64,000 nucleotides of DNA from Candidatus Gastranaerophilales bacterium (GCA_944323035.1 CALUQY010000010.1:21502-85501); one strand, 5' to 3'; counted from the stretch's first letter, positions 8,550 through 17,259 are shown. The notes: generated by a model from the letters alone, not told the origin. A program made the numbers and translations.

Positions 8550-8762
8550 CTAACACCCTTTTTCAGAAATGAATGAGTGGAACAAATCCACTAAATCAAA
8601 CTTACCGTATTTAAAAGCAACAGGTGCTTTTTTGTAAGCTTCGTTTTCCAAATCCTGAATTGCCTTTACCTCTTTATAAGTATCAGAGTCAAAATCAAAA
8701 CTTGTCATTTCCCCGTAATCTAACATCAAATCCTCAATGTCTAAAATTTTCTTTTCTGTCAT
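8550..8762 (-). CDS. hypothetical acidic protein, 70 aa
   Basis: The ATG at 8762 follows AAGGAG at 8 nt. The product starts MTEKKILDIEDLMLDYGEM and is acidic, with no signal peptide or known motif. The region upstream (8763-9061) has no further gene that I can support. Confidence 0.65.
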   Translation of the reverse strand: MTEKKILDIEDLMLDYGEMTSFDFDSDTYKEVKAIQDLENEAYKKAPVAFKYGKFDLVDLFHSFISEKGC

Positions 8763-9061
8763 ATCAAACACTCCTTATTTACCTGTGTTGAATGTCGGCG
8801 TGAAATGCAAAAAACTTTAGGGGAAAACGCTCAATCGTTACATAAGTTTACAAGCCAAAAATCCAACATGCGCCATAGAGCCTTTTATACCGGCTTAAAA
8901 TCCATTGCAATAGCAAAAAGAAAAACTATTTACAAAAATTTACACGCCGCAACTCAAATATAACGCAAAAATCATGATTTAGCGGTTTTATACCACTAGC
9001 CAAAATAACATTTTTATGTTATAATAGGCAGCGGTGAAGGCGAAGTGGAAGGAGTTACACA

Positions 9062-9220
9062 ATGGGTACTACTGAAACAATCGAAACTAAGAAAATCAAA
9101 AAGTCAAAATTCAACGATGAATTTGAAGCTTATTTGAAAAAGCAATGCCTCAAAACCACATTTAATGGGTCTGAATTAGAAACATTCTCATGGTACCGTA
9201 AAGTTTTAGGTTTGGCTTAG
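9062..9220 (+). CDS. small charged hypothetical protein, 52 aa
   Basis: The ATG at 9062 follows GGAAGGAG at good spacing and the frame closes at TAG 9218-9220, followed by a hairpin and T-run. The product begins MGTTETIETKKIKKSKF and ends in an aromatic tail. A promoter-like TTATAAT lies near 9019. The gene is isolated; function unknown. Confidence 0.65.
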   Translation: MGTTETIETKKIKKSKFNDEFEAYLKKQCLKTTFNGSELETFSWYRKVLGLA

Positions 9221-9253
9221 ATTCCTTAGGTCTTTTAGTAAAAAAGAATGAAG

Positions 9254-9285
9254 AAAGCGCTGCTCTTTGGGAGGGTGCTTTTTTT
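9254..9285 (+). terminator. rho-independent terminator after small gene
   Basis: AAAGCG...TGCTTT forms the outer stem, with CTC/GAG pairing inside, followed by seven T residues. Confidence 0.65.
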
Positions 9286-9310
9286 ATATCCTGGAAAGAC
9301 ACTCTATAAA

Positions 9311-9503
9311 ATAAAGCAGTTCTCCGCCGCTCCGCCTCGCTGAACCGCGAGCCGCGCGTTTCCCTCTCGAAAAACAGTTCACTGAACTGTTTTTCTCGGC
9401 AGAGTGCTGTCTAATACGCCACTCAAAAGGCTCGCTTGCGTGAGCGGGAGTTGCTACGCAACTCATTCACGCCACGTTCCTTATCGCGAGTCTTTCTCGG
9501 ACA
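9311..9503. repeat. family A repeat, copy 1 (193 bp)
   Basis: It runs from ataaagcagttct to ctttctcggaca. Internal palindromic modules include cgaaaaacagttc/gaactgtttttcg (about 9367-9396) and gttgctacgcaac. An ATG inside it (9404) is in frame with the TPR gene, but the repeat is not the natural start of that gene. Confidence 0.85.
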
Positions 9504-9616
9504 GACATGCAGCCGGAATGGCGAAGAACTGCTATATATACATGACTTTACACAAAAATAACTTTTATGATAAAATTATATTAATAGGGAGAGAGGATTC
9601 TCTCAGGAGGGTTATT

Positions 9617-11713
9617 ACGAATAAACGGTTATTAATATCTGCAATAATTTTAACAGTTTTCGGCGCAAACAGTGCTTTCGCAAGTCTTACACCGGAAGCT
9701 AATTCTCTCTATCAGAAGGCCTGCGCTTTTGAATACAGAGAAGAATATAATAATGCCATTCAAGCTTTACTTCAAGCAATTCAGCTCAACCCGAAAGAAT
9801 CCATGCTTTATACAAAACTTGCAGGACTTTATGCGGATACACAGGATTACGATTCAGCTCTGGCAACATATAAAAAAGCCCTCGAACTTAAACCGACTGA
9901 CGCATTTATTTATATAAGTATCGGCGGAATTTACGAAAATAAAGGCAGCTACAAAGAGGCACTTTTATACTACCAGCAGGCGCAAAAAATCTTTCCGGAT
10001 TACAAATTTAACTACCTGAACATCGCCAATGCTCAATATATGAGCAAAGACTATAAAAGCGCGATTAAAAACTACGAATTTTTCCTGAGTATTTATCCGG
10101 AACACTTTGAAGCACGAGAAAACCTAGCAAATTCATACCTTCTTGAAAACAGTGTTGACAAAGCGATTACGGAATTCGCCGCGATTTACAAGAAAAATCC
10201 GGACGGGTTTAACAGCTACGGAAACTACGGGATTGCACTTTATAAAACAAAAGAGTACACAAAGGCAATTGAATTCCTGCAAAAAGAGCTTGAAAAGAAT
10301 ACCACAAACCTTTCCTGCCGCGTAACACTGGCGCTCTGCTATCAGGCACTTGAAGAAAACGACAAGGCTCTTGCGCAGTACACTGCAATCTTTGAGCAGG
10401 AACCTTCCCTGAATATAATCCGGTTTGACTACGCAAATCTTCTTGCTGATATGCAGCAAAATGATGAGGCAATCAAGCAATACAAGCTTTATATTGAAAA
10501 ATATCCTGACAACGGCTACGCTTACAAAAACCTCGGAATGGTCTTAAAACGCGAAAACCGGATTGACGAAGCCGTCAAGAATTTTGAACTCGCAATCGAG
10601 AAAAACACCAGCGACCCCGATATGAAAAAGGCGCTTGCAGAATCCTACCACCTGCAAAAGAATTATGAAAAAGCTGTTCAAGTCTACAACGAAATTCTTC
10701 TCACAGAAACAAACAACTATGATTTGAAGCTTAATAAAGCGCTTGCGCTCCACGCGTGGGGGAAATATCCTGCCGCAATAGATTTATATATGGAACTTTT
10801 AAAAGTAAAACAAGACGAAGAAGTGACCAAAAATTTAACCTCTGCACTTCTCACACAGGCAAAAATCTATTACGATGCAAACGACCTTACAAAAGCTTTG
10901 CCATACTTTGAAAAAGCTGCCGAATACAACAAAGAAAACAGCTATCCTTTATATATGATAGCAAAAATTTACCGCGCACAGGATGACACCTTAAAGGCAA
11001 GTGAATACTACGAAAAAGCTATTTCATTAAGCCCGACAAACCTCGATTACAGCAATGAATATGCAGAATTCATCACAGAAGCTTATAATAAACAATTCGC
11101 AGAGCCTGCAGCGCCGGAAAAAGAAATAACAACTACTCCGGCGGCACCGGCAGAAACCGCAGGCAACATAAGCAATGTAAGCAGCGCAGATGAAGATATC
11201 TCTCTTGTCACGGTAACATTTGAAGACGAAAACGCACCTAAAACAGAAGTTGATAAACAATACCAAAAACTTCTCACAGCAGCAGACAAAAGTTACAAAA
11301 ACAAAGAATTTGACGCGGCACTTTTAACCTACAAAGAAGCGTTGGAACTTAACCCGACAGACGAAAAAACACTATTGAAAATCGGTAATGTCTATAGAGC
11401 CCAAAAAGATAACAAAAACGCAAGCTCATATTACAAAAAGGCAATTTTGACAGACATAAACTATGCAGATGCATGGTTCAACCTCGGGCTTGTAAACGCG
11501 GAGGACAAAAATACCGATGAGGCAATAAAAGCGTTTAGTAAAGTCGTCGAAATTGATCCAACCTATTCATACGCATATTTTGCGCTGGGTATTGCATACG
11601 AATCACTGGGCAAAAATCAGGAAGCAATCAAAAATTACCAATCCTTCCTGCAATACAGCGACGACAGCAATACTATGGGAGTTGTTCGCGAAAAATTGAA
11701 AATATTAAAATAA
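9617..11713 (+). CDS. secreted TPR-repeat protein, apparently ACG start
   Basis: About 698 residues. The N-terminus (NKRLLISAIILTVFGANSAFA) is a textbook signal peptide, followed by many tetratricopeptide repeats in two blocks (about residues 25-480 and 540-690) joined by an Ala/Pro/Thr linker. TPR arrays act as protein-binding scaffolds, here in the periplasm or outer envelope. The start is unusual: AGGAGG sits exactly 6 nt before ACG at 9617, and no ATG, GTG or TTG fits. Upstream in-frame ATGs at 9404 and 9541 lack ribosome sites and would bury the signal peptide behind repeat-encoded residues. The next gene overlaps the stop by one base. Confidence 0.85.
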   Translation, partial: TNKRLLISAIILTVFGANSAFASLTPEANSLYQKACAFEYREEYNNAIQALLQAIQLNPKESMLYTKLAGLYADTQDYDSALATYKKALELKPTDAFIYISIGGIYENKGSYKEALLYYQQAQKIFPDYKFNYLNIANAQYMSKDYKSAIKNYEFFLSIYPEHFEARENLANSYLLENSVDKAITEFAAIYKKNPDGFNSYGNYGIALYKTKEYTKAIEFLQKELEKNTTNLSCRVTLALCYQALEENDKALAQYTAIFEQEPSLNIIRFDYANLLADMQQNDEAIKQYKLYIEKYPDNGYAYKNLGMVLKRENRIDEAVKNFELAIEKNTSDPDMKKALAESYHLQKNYEKAVQVYNEILLTETNNYDLKLNKALALHAWGKYPAAIDLYMELLKVKQDEEVTKNLTSALLTQAKIYYDANDLTKALPYFEKAAEYNKENSYPLYMIAKIYRAQDDTLKASEYYEKAISLSPTNLDYSNEYAEFITEAYNKQFAEPAAPEKEITTTPAAPAETAGNISNVSSADEDISLVTVTFEDENAPKTEVDKQYQKLLTAADKSYKNKEFDAALLTYKEALELNPTDEKTLLKIGNVYRAQKDNKNASSYYKKAILTDINYADAWFNLGLVNAEDKNTDEAIKAFSKVVEIDPTYSYAYFALGIAYESLGKNQEAIKNYQSFLQYSDDSNTMGVVREKLKILK

Positions 11714-12114
11714 TGAAAAAGTGGTTTTTAATCTTATTGTTTTTCATAACTATAGTTTCGACCGGTTGTAAGGAAAAATCTTACATAGTTTTTAACCGTG
11801 AACCGATTACACCTGAAAATGTGCTGGAGGTGGATTATTCCTTCAAAACGGGAGAAAGGGTTTATTATCTGATAACACTGCCCGAACCCGTTTTAACCCG
11901 CCAGTTATATGTACAGGTTTTCAAACGCGATAATGATGAAATGCGTTACGGCTACAAGCTTATCTACGGAAAAACCGTCAAACTGAAAGACGAACAACAG
12001 TATTATTACACCGATTACTTTGTCCTGAACGAAGCCGGACTTTACGAATTTAAAGTTTACTCAAAAGACGAACCGACCAAAGAGTTAACAAGTAATATAG
12101 TGCACGTAAAATAA
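11713..12114 (+). CDS. predicted lipoprotein, 133 aa
   Basis: The ATG overlaps the TPR stop (TAATG), implying translational coupling. A lysine-led hydrophobic helix ends in VSTGC, a plausible lipobox with Cys19 as the lipidated residue. The rest looks like a single beta-sandwich (YKLIYGKTVKLKDEQQYYY), of unknown family. It probably partners the TPR protein at the membrane. It ends just before a family A repeat. Confidence 0.75.
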   Translation: MKKWFLILLFFITIVSTGCKEKSYIVFNREPITPENVLEVDYSFKTGERVYYLITLPEPVLTRQLYVQVFKRDNDEMRYGYKLIYGKTVKLKDEQQYYYTDYFVLNEAGLYEFKVYSKDEPTKELTSNIVHVK

Positions 12115-12128
12115 CCGTCGGTTTTTTG

Positions 12129-12178
12129 TGTCCGAGAAAGACTCGCGATAAGGGACGTGAGCGAGTCTTTCTCGGACA
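12129..12178. repeat. family A repeat, copy 2 (50-bp palindromic form)
   Basis: tgtccgagaaagactcgc at the left is inverted at the right as gcgagtctttctcggaca. It abuts the 5' truncation of the left toxin copy exactly: homology to the intact toxin gene begins at the next base. Confidence 0.85.
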
Positions 12179-13262
12179 TTATACAAAGTCAAAAGAATTG
12201 GAAACCTCAACCCTTGATAAACTAACGAACACAAAAGATCAACGTGTTTATGAACAGTTGTATCAAAGCTATTTAAAACAACGCGAACATAATAAGCAAA
12301 TCAATCACATACTAAACCGTGTAGAATATGCCTTGCAAATAAAGCAGTTCTCCGCCGCTCCGCCTCGCTGAACCGCGAGCCGTGGCGGCTGCGCTGTCTA
12401 ATACGCCACTCAAAAGACTCGCTCACGTTCCTTATCGCGAGTCTTTCTCGGACAGCAAAAAGATTATGACGGAGTGGCAAACGAATTGCAAAATTACCAG
12501 ACAATACAGGAAGAGGGCATGAAAAATCTAACACAGGAATGGTCAAAAACTCAGTTACAACCAACCATTCCGGACGCTACGGACTATCCTATGCCTGACA
12601 CAGAACGTCATATCAATTGGTCTGGATTTCCACGTACAATCTTGCATGATTTCCCTGAAACAGAAAAATTACTTTTAATGGGACTCCTGACAACAACAAG
12701 CCCTGTAGCACCTGATGCTTATAAATTAGCAAATATCTCGGAGAATGGTTTTGAAACACAGGAAGATTATATACAAAAAAATGGATTTATGGTTAACAGT
12801 ATTTCAGATTTACCATTTGAAACGATTAAATCAAAAGTACAGACAAAAGTGATGAAACAATTAGGCGTTAATGATTCAAAAGGATTAATTTTCATGCCAC
12901 ATAGCAGTTTGTCTCTTGAAATAAAAAATAACAAGCAATTTAAAGATTATGTATTACAAAATTTGTTAAAGCTTATAAAAGGGGAACATATTGAGGGAAG
13001 CCTTGCTTTTGAGTGGTCTAATCCAAACTTGTATGGAGCACTTAAGTGTGTAGGAATTTTAGACACATATATTAATGACCATGGAGATATTGTATCTTTT
13101 GTTTTTGATACCTATGATTTTAATAAAAACGATTCAAATTTTTTGGTTGAGTGGGCGCGTAATGTCCAAGAACATGGACTCTTTAGAAATTTTTATACAA
13201 TCAACATTATTGTTATTCCAAAAAATGAGTGGCTTGATTGGTTTATAAAGAATACGCTATAA
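12179..13262 (+). pseudogene. polymorphic-toxin-like gene, 5'-truncated and interrupted copy (left arm)
   Basis: Bases 12179-12595, minus the 117-bp repeat at 12338-12454, give 300 bp that match the reverse complement of the intact gene at 18796-19095; the stretches I compared were identical. Homology ends abruptly after the codons for DYPMP, and the following 220-residue C-terminal domain is only related in protein sequence (shared ILDTYINxxGDIVSF, EWARNVQEH). The 5' half of the gene is missing and the inserted repeat brings stops. The 3' part stays open from a GTG at 12474 to 13262 and ends with tip type B (LFRNFYTINIIVIPKNEW). It overlaps the convergent immunity-like gene by 20 bp. Probably a silent donor or remnant. 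Confidence 0.75.
12338..12454. repeat. family A repeat, copy 3 inserted in toxin gene (117 bp)
   Basis: Comparison with the uninterrupted copy gives a clean insertion: ...ccttgca / gcaaaaag... is split by a segment from aataaag to cggaca, with at most a 2-bp CA duplication. This defines the element ends. Confidence 0.9.
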
Positions 13263-13569
13263 TAAGCATTGTAAGAAATAAAATAATTGGTGCTGCCGCA
13301 ATAAAAAGAGAAATTTTTTCTAACAACGATAGAGATTTTTTCCTAAGAAGATTTATTGTTGCTATAATGCTTATTATTAAAGAAAGATTGGTGATTAGGT
13401 AAATAAAGGTAGAAATAAACCATATAAGAAGAACTATACCATCATGGAGTCCCCCTTCGGGGAATTCTATAACAAAAAAAAAGAAGTAAAGATTAGTTGA
13501 AAAAGTAGCCCAAATAATCAGGGTAATAATTTCAATAATCAGTGCAAAGATTAAAAGAAGAATTTTCAT
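13243..13569 (-). CDS. small multi-TM protein, candidate immunity protein type B (copy 1)
   Basis: 108 residues, almost wholly hydrophobic, with three to four predicted membrane segments and a short loop EFPEGGLHDG. It is nearly identical to the protein at 17289-17618 except at the C-terminus. It is encoded convergently to toxin tip B, with 20 bp of 3' overlap, and has its own promoter (TTTACT, 17 bp, TATAAT, 6 bp, ATG). Small inner-membrane proteins beside toxin C-termini commonly protect against pore-forming or membrane-acting toxins; the role here is inferred from position and pairing. Confidence 0.75.
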   Translation of the reverse strand: MKILLLIFALIIEIITLIIWATFSTNLYFFFFVIEFPEGGLHDGIVLLIWFISTFIYLITNLSLIISIIATINLLRKKSLSLLEKISLFIAAAPIILFLTMLIIAYSL

Positions 13570-13575
13570 GGTTCT

Positions 13576-13604
13576 ATTATAGCAATATATAGAATAATAG
13601 TAAA
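13576..13604 (-). promoter_or_regulatory. leaderless promoter of immunity-like gene B1
   Basis: On the minus strand: TTTACT, 17-bp spacer, TATAAT, then 6 bp to the ATG, putting +1 at or next to the start codon. The -35 box is part of the palindrome at 13599-13641. Confidence 0.75.
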
Positions 13605-13641
13605 TAGCACATTGCGGGGAAGGTTCCCCGCACTATTTACT
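13599..13641. repeat. island palindrome P1
   Basis: AGTAAATAG...TGCGGGGA / TTCCCCGCA...ATTTACT, slightly asymmetric. One of five related palindromes, each sitting at the boundary between an immunity-like promoter and the neighbouring unit. Confidence 0.8.
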
Positions 13642-13643
13642 TA

Positions 13644-13796
13644 TACAACAATCCTGACTGGAAAGTAGAGTGGGGACGTAATGTCCAAGAACATCATTTA
13701 ATAACCTGTTTTTATTCTATAACAATCGTTGTTGTTCCGAAAAATCAATGGATAAAATGGTGCATTGGTTTATAAATTCAATAAAAAAGAAATAAT
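13644..13796 (+). pseudogene. orphan toxin tip, type C, without start codon
   Basis: The frame reads YNNPDWKVEWGRNVQEHHL then ITCFYSITIVVVPKK and ends at TAA 13794-13796. It matches only the last 40-50 residues of the toxin-like proteins. No ATG, GTG or ribosome site opens it; it starts right after palindrome P1. The last 20 codons differ from types A and B. It overlaps the convergent gene at 13770-14105 by 27 bp. Confidence 0.75.
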
Positions 13797-14105
13797 TACT
13801 ATTCCAATAGGAATAATACTCCATAAAAGACATATTTTTTGAACTAATGTTATCCTTTGTTGTTTTAGCATTAAGACCAAAATTTTGATACTGGTAAATA
13901 AGAAAAAACAGCTACAAAAATAGAATATTGATAATATTATATAGAATTCTATGGAATCATAGAAAGTAAATGCAAGCCAAGAACTACTTTCAGAAGGTGC
14001 AAAAAATATTAGTAGAAAAAGATACAAAAACAGTCCAACTGTTATCCAAATAATGAAAGCTATAATATCAATAATCAAAGCCAAACTTAAAAAAAATTTT
14101 TTCAT
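13770..14105 (-). CDS. small multi-TM protein, candidate immunity protein type C
   Basis: 111 residues with three to four hydrophobic segments; it starts MKKFFLSLALIIDIIAFIIW, similar in its first helix to type A and B proteins but different elsewhere. It is convergent with orphan tip C and shares the same promoter layout as its neighbours. Immunity function is inferred from the repeated tip/membrane-protein arrangement. Confidence 0.7.
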   Translation of the reverse strand: MKKFFLSLALIIDIIAFIIWITVGLFLYLFLLIFFAPSESSSWLAFTFYDSIEFYIILSIFYFCSCFFLFTSIKILVLMLKQQRITLVQKICLLWSIIPIGIVIISFLLNL

Positions 14106-14111
14106 GGCTCA

Positions 14112-14140
14112 ATTATACTAGTATATAGAATAATAGTAAA
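14112..14140 (-). promoter_or_regulatory. leaderless promoter of immunity-like gene C
   Basis: TTTACT, 17 bp, TATAAT, 6 bp, ATG on the minus strand; -35 box inside palindrome P2. Confidence 0.75.
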
Positions 14141-14174
14141 TAGTTGCGGGGAGCTTTCCCCGCAACTATTTACT
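14135..14174. repeat. island palindrome P2 (perfect 18-bp arms)
   Basis: AGTAAATAGTTGCGGGGA is inverted as TCCCCGCAACTATTTACT around a 4-base loop: the best-preserved of the five. It separates gene C from orphan tip A. Confidence 0.85.
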
Positions 14175-14176
14175 TA

Positions 14177-14311
14177 TACAACAATCCGGACTGGAAAGTA
14201 GAATGGGCGCGTAATGTCCAAGAACATCATTTAATAACCTGTTTTTATTCTATAACAATCGTTGTTGTTCCAAAAGATGAGTGGTTGCAAAGTATTGATA
14301 TGCCTAATTAA
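14177..14311 (+). pseudogene. orphan toxin tip, type A, without start codon
   Basis: The frame reads YNNPDWKVEWARNVQEHHL, ITCFYSITIVVVPKDEW, LQSIDMPN and stops at 14309-14311. The end is nearly the same as that of the intact toxin at 18135 (PKDQWLQSIDKPN). There is no start codon. It overlaps the convergent immunity-like gene by 8 bp, the same overlap as in the intact pair. Confidence 0.8.
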
Positions 14312-14630
14312 ACAATATATCAAGACAAAAAAATATTGGCCAAATACTAAGAACAAAAAAGATTTTTAATAAATTGGAAATAGGTTTGTTTTTTAGCATT
14401 TTAACACATGCAATTATGGATGTGGAATGGAGAAAAACTGCACCCACGTAAATACCTATATAAAACAAAAAATTTTCAAGAAATAAAAATTTAGATCCTA
14501 TAGATTCGTCTGTTGGGAAAGAAGCAAGTAATGAAAAGAGAAGTATATAAACCAGCGACATTACAGTCAACCATAAAATCAGGAAGCCAATTTCAGTAAT
14601 TAACGCAACACTTAAAAAAAACTTTTTCAT
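14304..14630 (-). CDS. small multi-TM protein, candidate immunity protein type A (copy 1)
   Basis: 108 residues. The first 21 residues (MKKFFLSVALITEIGFLILW then L) and the final third (KNKPISNLLKIF...) match the protein at 17810-18142, while the middle loop differs completely. Conserved ends and a divergent centre suggest recombination or selection on the toxin-contacting segment. It has the shared leaderless promoter and pairs with tip type A. Confidence 0.72.
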   Translation of the reverse strand: MKKFFLSVALITEIGFLILWLTVMSLVYILLFSLLASFPTDESIGSKFLFLENFLFYIGIYVGAVFLHSTSIIACVKMLKNKPISNLLKIFFVLSIWPIFFCLDILFN

Positions 14631-14636
14631 AGTCCA

Positions 14637-14665
14637 ATTATACTGGTATATGGGATAATAGTAAA
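14637..14665 (-). promoter_or_regulatory. leaderless promoter of immunity-like gene A1
   Basis: TTTACT, 17 bp, TATAAT, 6 bp, ATG on the minus strand; next to palindrome P3. Confidence 0.75.
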
Positions 14666-14693
14666 TAGTTCTTGCGGGGAGTAATCCCCGCAG
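14660..14693. repeat. island palindrome P3
   Basis: AGTAAATAG...TGCGGGGA / TCCCCGCA with a degenerate right flank. It lies just after the stop of the 14700 gene (minus strand) and may also terminate it. Confidence 0.7.
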
Positions 14694-14699
14694 GTATAT

Positions 14700-15992
14700 T
14701 TAACTTCTATCTTTTAATGCTCTGTAATTTTCCAGTTCCATTATCCAGCCTTCTTTAAAGCCCATTGTCTTTAATACGATTTCCTTAGGAATTCCGGCAT
14801 GGTGGATTTTGGGCAGAAGATAGTCCTCTGTGTATATGACCGGAACATTTTTTTCTAAATCGCTGTTATAACAGATGAATTCGGTCTTGCCGTCTTTCCT
14901 GGTTTGCGCTCCCGTAATGACAATTTCGTGTCCGCGAAGCTTTTTGTTTTTTGTTTTGTTTGTAATTCCGGCTACAATGTTTTCTCCAAGATTTAACGTG
15001 TCTAACAGCTGGGATTTGATTGTCTGAAAATCCGTTTCATAACCCGTAATTTCACCGTCTTGATTGATTTTCTGATAGTTAACCGAAATTATATTTTTAT
15101 TGCGTACAACCGATTCCACAAAAGTTTTTTCGTATTCTATCAGACCGCGTTTTGTTACCTTGAAGTTGCCGGAACGCCGATCGGTCAAAGAATCATAGCT
15201 TTGTTGGGAACCTACATTCATAAATGTTGACTGTAATATTGTGTCAATGGTGTTGCGTTGTTTTGTGTTTGTTAAATTTTGATTGTTCAAACCGACTTTT
15301 AACAGAACTTTATCGTCAGGCTTTAGGGTTATTTTTATTTTATTAAAGTCTTTTTCATCGTATGGAATTTCAAAGATATTCAAAAGCCATATCGCATCAA
15401 GAGTTTTATCTGCAAGGTTATCCGAGTCAATTATTTTTTCTACAGCGAGTGAGGGGGAAGTCAGGCCGGAAACAAATCGTGCAAATTCTGCCGGTTCTTG
15501 TTTCGCCAGATCAAATTCAATGCATGCTGCTGTGCAGGTGCTAGAGCCTCTTGCTCCGTAATTATGACTTATAGGAAGGAATAGACCTTCTAGGTAACTA
15601 ATTATATTGTTATCAGATTTTTGGCTTATCCGGTATGGATTGTTCAAATGTCCGATTGTTTCGATAAGTATCAATTTATTATCAAGGCCGGCTGCGCGTT
15701 CTGTTGTTAAAATTTTATACAAATTCTCCAGTGTTGAACTCTTATCATTTGATTTTCTGTTTGTCAAAATCCCCTGTTTGTTAAGATTTTCAAATTCTAA
15801 TATCATCTGAGGCGGCAGTGCTGAAGATATTTTGTCAAACTTTTCTTTCTCCTCCGGCGTCAGGCTGCTGTATGTGAACCTGTCAGGACTTTGTGCGCAA
15901 AACCTGCATTGCAACGAAAGATTAACCTTTTGGGGAAATCGGCTGATTATGGTATAATTCCTTTGTGAGATGTTCGATACCGAGAGTAACAT
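14700..15992 (-). CDS. unknown protein with possible papain-like Cys/His/Asn triad, island cargo
   Basis: 430 residues; ATG at 15992 with AAGGAG 9 nt before it. No signal peptide. A cysteine sits in GARGSSTCTAACIEFDLA (about residue 150) and, 200 residues later, GHEIVITGAQTRKDGKTEF is followed by CYNSD: Cys, His and Asn/Asp in the order of papain-fold peptidases. I do not recognise the family, and the fold is inferred only from this pattern. It occupies the centre of the mirrored toxin island with the TOPRIM gene opposite, so it may be an effector or a cargo gene. Confidence 0.7.
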   Translation of the reverse strand: MLLSVSNISQRNYTIISRFPQKVNLSLQCRFCAQSPDRFTYSSLTPEEKEKFDKISSALPPQMILEFENLNKQGILTNRKSNDKSSTLENLYKILTTERAAGLDNKLILIETIGHLNNPYRISQKSDNNIISYLEGLFLPISHNYGARGSSTCTAACIEFDLAKQEPAEFARFVSGLTSPSLAVEKIIDSDNLADKTLDAIWLLNIFEIPYDEKDFNKIKITLKPDDKVLLKVGLNNQNLTNTKQRNTIDTILQSTFMNVGSQQSYDSLTDRRSGNFKVTKRGLIEYEKTFVESVVRNKNIISVNYQKINQDGEITGYETDFQTIKSQLLDTLNLGENIVAGITNKTKNKKLRGHEIVITGAQTRKDGKTEFICYNSDLEKNVPVIYTEDYLLPKIHHAGIPKEIVLKTMGFKEGWIMELENYRALKDRS

Positions 15993-16010
15993 TTGCGCAA
16001 ACTCCTTACA

Positions 16011-16167
16011 TGTCCGAGAAAGTTTCGCGATAAGGAACGTGGCGTGAATGAGTTGCGTAGCAACTCCCCCTCACGCAAGCGAAACTTTTGAGTGGCGTAT
16101 TAGACAGCGTAGTCGCGGGTTGACCTGCGTGAGCAGGGCAAGCAGGCGACGGCGAACTGCTTTATTT
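16011..16167. repeat. family A repeat, copy 4 (157 bp, reverse orientation)
   Basis: It begins tgtccgagaaagtttcgcgataagg and ends gaactgctttatt, the reverse of copies 1 and 3. It lies between two divergent cargo genes and probably contains or interrupts their promoters. Confidence 0.85.
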
Positions 16168-16225
16168 CTATAATATATGAAAAGATTTTTATTTGCTATA
16201 TCCTTTGGATATCCGTTCGGGAATT

Positions 16226-17218
16226 ATGGAAAAACTGAAAAAAATAAAACCTTTAACAAAAGAACAAATATTGATTTCCTTAGACCGGTTAACACGGTTT
16301 AAGGAAGTGGAAAAGCGTTATATGCGGGTGTTTGAAGAGATTATTACAGGCAACCTGCTGGAGCCTAAGTTTAAAAAAGCGGACGTTGAAAACCTTGATG
16401 CCGCATTGATTACAGAACTTGCAACAGGAATTATTAACTATTCACTCCGTAAAATGGGATTTGAATTGAAAGAAGATTATTCAATTAATCAACAGATTTA
16501 TGATTATGAAAAAACAGTTTTTCGAACGAGCGAACGGGAAGAAATATTCCTGAAAAATAAGATTAACTATGCAGCGGCGTTAGAACTGATTGAAGAAGGC
16601 GCGGTTTTCAACCTGCGCTGGTTAAAATCGCTTGCACATGGCAGGTGTTCGGCTGAAAACCGCGCATCTAATCTTTATCCGGTTGAAAAAGTTATGCTTG
16701 TGGAAGGGATTACGGAGGAAATCCTTCTTCCGGAATTTGCAAAACTTCTGGATTATGATTTCAAAAAGAACGGGATTTTTGTGATATCAGCCGGCGGGAA
16801 AAATCAGGTCGTAAAATATTTTTATCGTTTTGCCGGCTGTCTGAAAATCCCTATTTTTGTGCTTCTCGATAGTGATGCACAGGAAAATTATACCCAAATC
16901 CGTCCGCGCTTAAGAGATGGCGATTATGTTTATGTGATTTCTAAGGGTGAATTTGAGGATATTCTGCCAAAATCTTTGATTAAAAAGACGATTAATTACG
17001 AAACAGAATTTATTTCCATGGGAGATACGGCTCCGCTTGAAGGCGCTGCGTCAACGGTTGAGTTTTTGGAAGAATTTTTCCGGAACCGCGGACACCACGA
17101 GTTTAAAAAATCGGAGTTTGCACATTACGTAAAATCAAACATTTTTGATATGTCTGACATTTCGCCGGAAATCAAAGAGATTATAAAGGCACTGCAAACC
17201 TGCAAGAGCTGTAAATAA
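16226..17218 (+). CDS. lone TOPRIM-domain protein (OLD-like), island cargo
   Basis: 330 residues. The second half is a TOPRIM domain: VMLVEGITEEILLPEF (catalytic Glu), GIFVISAGGKNQVVKYF and PIFVLLDSDAQEN (DxD). This is the arrangement seen in OLD-family nucleases, but the ABC ATPase half is absent, replaced by about 150 helical residues. OLD-type TOPRIM proteins act as DNases in phage defence. The start at 16226 is preferred (GGGAATT upstream); an in-frame ATG at 16193 also exists. It ends at palindrome P4. Confidence 0.78.
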   Translation: MEKLKKIKPLTKEQILISLDRLTRFKEVEKRYMRVFEEIITGNLLEPKFKKADVENLDAALITELATGIINYSLRKMGFELKEDYSINQQIYDYEKTVFRTSEREEIFLKNKINYAAALELIEEGAVFNLRWLKSLAHGRCSAENRASNLYPVEKVMLVEGITEEILLPEFAKLLDYDFKKNGIFVISAGGKNQVVKYFYRFAGCLKIPIFVLLDSDAQENYTQIRPRLRDGDYVYVISKGEFEDILPKSLIKKTINYETEFISMGDTAPLEGAASTVEFLEEFFRNRGHHEFKKSEFAHYVKSNIFDMSDISPEIKEIIKALQTCKSCK

Positions 17219-17259
17219 CGCACATTGCGGGGAAAGCTCCCCGCAAAGTGCTATTTACT
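17211..17259. repeat. island palindrome P4
   Basis: GTAAATA...GCAC..GCGGGGA / TCCCCGC..GTGC.TATTTACT. It contains the -35 box of the following immunity-like gene. Confidence 0.75.

Noticed and set aside
9404..9616. ATG start for the TPR gene at 9404
   Set aside because: The first 70 codons would be repeat sequence and would bury a clear signal peptide; the AGGAGG-ACG start fits better.
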